From Dasypus novemcinctus (lineage: Eukaryota; Chordata; Mammalia; Cingulata; Dasypodidae): a stretch of 64,000 nt of DNA. The notes under the pieces were generated by a model, which saw nothing but the letters and a program-made list of their open reading frames with translations, did not search any database and had not been told where the DNA came from. The stretch covers positions 38,436,365 through 38,500,364 of the forward strand of contig NC_080673.1 in the NCBI RefSeq assembly GCF_030445035.2, read 5' to 3'. Both the position numbers and the translations under genes were made by a program. Of the stretch, positions 59,791-64,000 are shown piece after piece. The first letter of the stretch is position 1. Each line of letters starts with the position of its first letter.

Positions 59791-60303
59791 AGAGTCAATA
59801 ATTAGAATATAGGTCACAGAAAATAGAAGGAGGGTAGATAATGGAAACATGAGGGTTAATCTGAGCAGAACTGGTGAAAACGTTGTTTGTAAATCTTCAG
59901 AAAAGAATAGAAATGGTTGAAGCATATCATGGTGTTTGTAACTAGCAGTGCCATTGTGTGGATAAGACAGTGGGTGAAAGGGAAAGTCTAAGCATGGGTG
60001 ATATTGCCTATATAAGACTGTAATTGCAAAATGTAAATACAAATGTACTAGTGAAAAGGAAAAGGAATAGCAGCTATGTGTGTCAGGTGAGGCATAGAGA
60101 AATTGAGAGGTGATGAGTTTTGTTTGTTTTTTGTTTATTATTATTGCTGGAATAATGAAAGTGCTCTGGGAACGATTGCAGTGATGAATGCATAAATATG
60201 TAATTACACTGAATACCATTGATTGGACTCTGGATGGATTCATGCTTTATTAATATGATCAATAAAATTGGTTTGCTAAAAAATAAAAAAGTAAAAAAAT
60301 ATA
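59791..60303 (+). mobile_element. 5'-truncated L1 3' UTR insertion
   Basis: Aligns with the 3' UTR of the large L1: 'gaagcatatcatggtgtttgtaactagcagtg', 'gagaaattgagaggtgatgagtttt', 'gaacgattgcagtgatgaatgc', ending 'atgctttattaatatgatcaataaaattgg' and an A-rich tail. Flanks 'aaaatatgtttgtatgt' and 'aaaatatatgtatttgtatgt' look like a target duplication. Confidence 0.85.
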
Positions 60304-61659
60304 AAATATATGTATTTGTATGTACAAATTTATTTTAAATTGATGTTGAATTTTGAAAAATCATCCATGAAAAGGGTTGGCTGCTGTGTTATATACCTTA
60401 TTATTCTGGTGTATAGGAATGATAGCATGGGCAGAAAAACTCAAGCTCAATTTCCAAATGTGCTATAGGTTTAAATTTATATTTTATTGTTTTTTTTTCA
60501 TTTTATTGACTTTTCTAGTTCATTGGCTCAATCCTTCATTTATTAAATTATGAAAGTCTAGGTGGAAATTTCTCAGTCCATTTTAACTAGCCAGGATTGA
60601 TTTTGTTATCAAGTAGTTTAGAAGCCCATATCAACTGAAAAATTCTTCAAGGACTTGACCATAATTATAACTTTGTATTGAATTCTAAGTTTAGCCTTGC
60701 ATGTGATATTGTCATTTAGTTGTGGAATCCACTAACTTGCCAGTATATGAATGTTCAAACTGAAGAAACTTTTCACATTTAAACTATTTAAAAATTGTTT
60801 ATTACTGTGATTTAAATTAATTTTTGATAATAAAACTGCATTATTGATAAATATGCTTACAGTATAAAGGATAGCAGATGCTGCAGTATGATCCTCTAAT
60901 TTTACTTGAATCAGGAATGAAAAATGGTAAGTACTTTCTATGAAAAACATTTTAAGTTAAGCTTAAGTTTTAGAGGTTAATAGAACATTTCTTCTAGTTT
61001 AAATTCATGGATTTGTTGATAACTAATTTTGGATTTGAAGATAGCTGACATTATCTCTAGCCTCTACTTATTAACACCAGCATATGAAAAAGGAAGGGTT
61101 TCATTTACAAGAGTCTTGGTAAATAAAGGAAATTATAAAAACCACTGGCCACTGTTCTTACTGCTGACCCCGAGCTCCAGCTCTTGTGGACCAAAGTATT
61201 CTTCCCAGAATAAATGTGACCTCGGAGTCCTCCTGTATCGTGCATGGTGCCACAGTCCTGTAGAGAGCTGGGGTTTGGAGACTGGGGGTCTTGGAATTCT
61301 CCTAAAAAAATGGGTGTGACGCCTTCTGCACAGGTCCCCTTCTGTGTCCGAGGCTGTACTTTGAAGGGCTCTCGTTCAACCAGCTTCTGCCTAACTGTGC
61401 AGAATCCTAATTTCCCTCGATTCCTCCGTCAAAGACCTGGGCAGATGAATGGAGATCTAAGTTCTCTTGGCTAAATTGCATTCTCCTAAATACATAGACA
61501 GATTCAATAAGCCAGACAGTCTTCTGGTTTGGTTGGGCTGACCAATAGAAATGCGTTATTTGACACATTCTTAAATAAAACATACAGGCTACTTTATTAA
61601 GGGGAGAAAGACAAATGTAGGTGAAAATATCCAAATCATAAGCTGACACTGACTGTCCT
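60304..61659. other. Intergenic, no gene recognised
   Basis: 61,140-61,480 is more GC-rich and unique-looking, with open frames of 76-96 codons, but no homology or splice framing was recognised. Confidence 0.35.
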
Positions 61660-62039
61660 TTTTTTTTATAATTTTTTTACCCGCACCCCCCTTCAGCTTT
61701 TTGCATGCTGTCTGCTCTCTGAGTCCATTCGCTGTGCGTTCTTCTGTGTCTGTATTTATTTGTATTTATTTCCCCCCAGCCTTGAGGCTTGTTTGCTGTC
61801 CGTTCTCTGTGTCCATTCACTGCGCACTCTTCTGCGTTTTTGCTTGTCTCCCTTTTTGTTGCGTCACCTTGCTGACTCACCTTTTGTTGACTCACCTTGC
61901 TGAGTCAGCTCTCTGCCGCGCTTGAGCGAGCGGGCGCCAGGGCCAGCAGTGTGCAGACGAGCCTGCCTTCACAAGGAGGCACCGGGACGTGAACCCAGGT
62001 AGACGGGAGCCCAACTGATTGAGCCACAGCCACTTCCCT
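61660..62039 (-). mobile_element. Long DAS-type SINE, minus strand
   Basis: Minus strand reads 'gaagtggctgtggctcaatcagttgggctcccgtctacctgggttcacgtcccggtgcc', then a GC-rich body and 'gacacagagaacggacagcaaac', ending in an A-rich tail (the T run at 61,661). It contains two related 'tgagtcaacaaaaggtgagtcagc' segments. Confidence 0.8.
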
Positions 62040-64000
62040 GGCTTTACTTTTTAAGTAAAAGCCTAATTCAATGTAAACAGAAATTTAGGAAATCTCACGG
62101 GGCAAAGTGAAAAAAATTATTTTTCTAACTTTCTAAAGAGAATTCTTTTCTTTGAAGATTTGACTCTTTTCAGGTCCTTTCCTGTAACCTTTTCTTTTTT
62201 GTCAATGCTCTTCCCAGGGTCTGATAGATAAGCTCCCCCTTAAACACCCTTTTCTTGGCTTCCATTCTGGCTCCCATCCTCTTCTTATTTAAGCTATTCT
62301 TTTTCTAGTAATAAATTTTAAGCTTGTTGGTTGATTTTATTTTTATAGGAGAGTTACATTTGATATGTATGATTGATGTTTGAAAACTAAGCAAGTTGGG
62401 GAAAGACTTGGGAATGAAGGCTTGCAGCTTCTTGTACTGAAATTGATATTTGGCTGATGGAACCCAACACCATTTGCTGTTCATAAAACCTTTACAACAT
62501 GCTAGACTTGGTTTGAGACACATGGATCCTACTGTCAAAGGTGCTGTGCTAATGGCTTGTTCCTCTTGGGATATTTAAGACAGTGTTTTGTTTTGTTTTT
62601 TTATTAGTAGCTGATGCCTTCTGTCCCTAAAATCTTAAACTTTCCAAGGAGTTCACTTTGTGTGATGTACGATCACTTCTGACTTTGGAATTGTTATCCA
62701 CATTTTATAAGAGAGGCAAGGAATTTAGCCAGGTTTGATGAATTTCCAGAGTTGTGAGCATCAGTGAATATTCTCTGAGTATCTTCATGTGCACAATCCA
62801 AGTCCCTTGCTAGAACTGGTTCATCTTTCCCTCAAGCCTGCCTTTCTCATAACAGAACTGGATATGAACATTCCTGTAAAAGTGCTTACAATTTTTTTTA
62901 CTGGTTATTGACAGAAATTTGAAAAGTGACATGCTTGAGGCAGTTATGCTGCTTTCATTTCTAGAGAAAAAGAAGTTTTACCAGGGTATCTAGCAAGTAA
63001 GATACTCCTATAAGTGGAAACTCCATCCCCTGCTTCCTTTAGTAATAGAACTACCAAGGAAGTTTACATTGTCTATTGGTCTTTGATTTTATTTATTTCT
63101 TTTCAGAACTGAGAATTCTGACCTCCTTGACAAGCCTGCCCAAAGAAACAGTGTGAGAGAGTCTAAGTATTTTTTAAGATTTTTATATTTTTTCCTTAAA
63201 GGTCATTCATTCACCTATTTTGTTCAATTAGACAAAAACTAATAGAATGCAAATCATGATTTTCCAAAGATGTTTTGAAATAATGAAAATCCTGCCCAAC
63301 CTCTTAAAGAAAAGAGCTTACTTAATAGGTTTTGAAGGGTGTCCTAGCAACCACTCCATAGTGAAATTTATCAGTTTCTCAGGGAGAATTTTTACTAAAT
63401 CCATGAAAGAGCCACTTCAATTTTAGATTCTTAGAACTATTGTTTCCCTATATCGTTCCAAAAATTGGGTCTCCTTCACTCTTGAGACCTTAATGACCTT
63501 GAGAAATATATGTAATGTTACTATGATCTGGCTAGCTTCTGTAGTGGCCCTGGATTCTACCTGACCATATATATATGTACAAGGACATATTTTAAAACTG
63601 CAGCCAAAAACTGCAGCCAAAAATTTATCACAAAAAAGATTATATATTTATGCTTTTTTAAAAAATTTCTGTACACACAAAAACATGGAATAAACGTTCT
63701 TGACCCCGGGGTTATGGAGATAAAAGCTGAAATTTGGAAAGCACATTCATAATTGCTAATCATGATTTTCCTGGGTGCTATGAATAGGAAGAGATTTATG
63801 AAGTTGCACTTTCAGATATTAATTGTTAACAAAGTGATGAATTTTTAAAAAACATTCTGAATGCAAATCAAGCTAGAATTTATCTCAGGTGTGTCAACAA
63901 CTCAAGCATGAAATAGCATGAACTAAGCTCACGTTTGGCAAGTAGGATTCAGAATAGAGCAAACTATTAAAATTAACTAGCATTAACAATGCAGCTCCGG
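62040..64000. other. Intergenic to window end, no gene recognised
   Basis: AT-rich. DCHS2, expected further 3' on the plus strand from human gene order, shows no cadherin-repeat exon here. 'ctgcagccaaaaa' is duplicated in tandem at 63,599-63,622. Confidence 0.4.

Noticed and set aside
59695-60243. 182-codon minus-strand ORF
   Set aside because: It is antisense to an L1 3' UTR insertion (59,791-60,303).
63070-63180. Exon-like stretch after a 'ttatttcttttcag' acceptor-like sequence
   Set aside because: Only a pyrimidine tract and AG; no clear donor, no homology to DCHS2 or any known protein.

Overview
This is a mammalian nuclear window with one intact protein-coding gene in a landscape of retrotransposons. 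The organism is most likely a xenarthran, and an armadillo is the best guess. That call rests on about eight tRNA-derived SINEs of the DAS type, whose head reads 'gcagatgtggctcaa...ttcccacatgggaggtcc...ggttca'. This SINE class is typical of Dasypus and its relatives. Species assignment is an inference; no database was searched.

Layout. 1-17.0 kb is intergenic: old L1, MIR and MaLR fragments, a complete small LTR element with a lysine-type primer binding site (7,273-9,891), and a partial ERVL/MaLR-type element with gag-like ORFs (11,057-13,317) lying inside an old antisense L1. 17.05-30.4 kb holds PLRG1 on the plus strand. A CpG-rich, TATA-less promoter precedes 15 coding exons with GT-AG introns; their sum is exactly 514 codons plus stop, and an AATAAA signal follows. 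30.4-41.7 kb holds a deleted Tigger DNA transposon, DAS SINEs, an ERVL-type LTR, an MLT1-type LTR and a dead retrocopy of LZIC. 41.8-49.6 kb is one nearly full-length but dead L1 broken by five later insertions. 49.6-64 kb is intergenic, with L1 3' ends, DAS SINEs, ERVL-type LTRs and a striking 100-nt near-perfect hairpin at 56,940-57,039.

Context. In human, PLRG1 lies between the fibrinogen cluster (FGB nearest its 5' side) and DCHS2 (beyond its 3' side). No FGB or DCHS2 exon was recognised here, so the window appears to fall between them.

No new gene system was found. The items most worth checking are the hairpin, the non-autonomous LTR element with its long purine tract and 144-bp tandem repeat, the MaLR-type element with a collapsed 5' LTR, and the L1 insertion nest. 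Repeat family names were assigned by eye; boundaries without a stated target-site duplication are good to roughly 10-30 bases.
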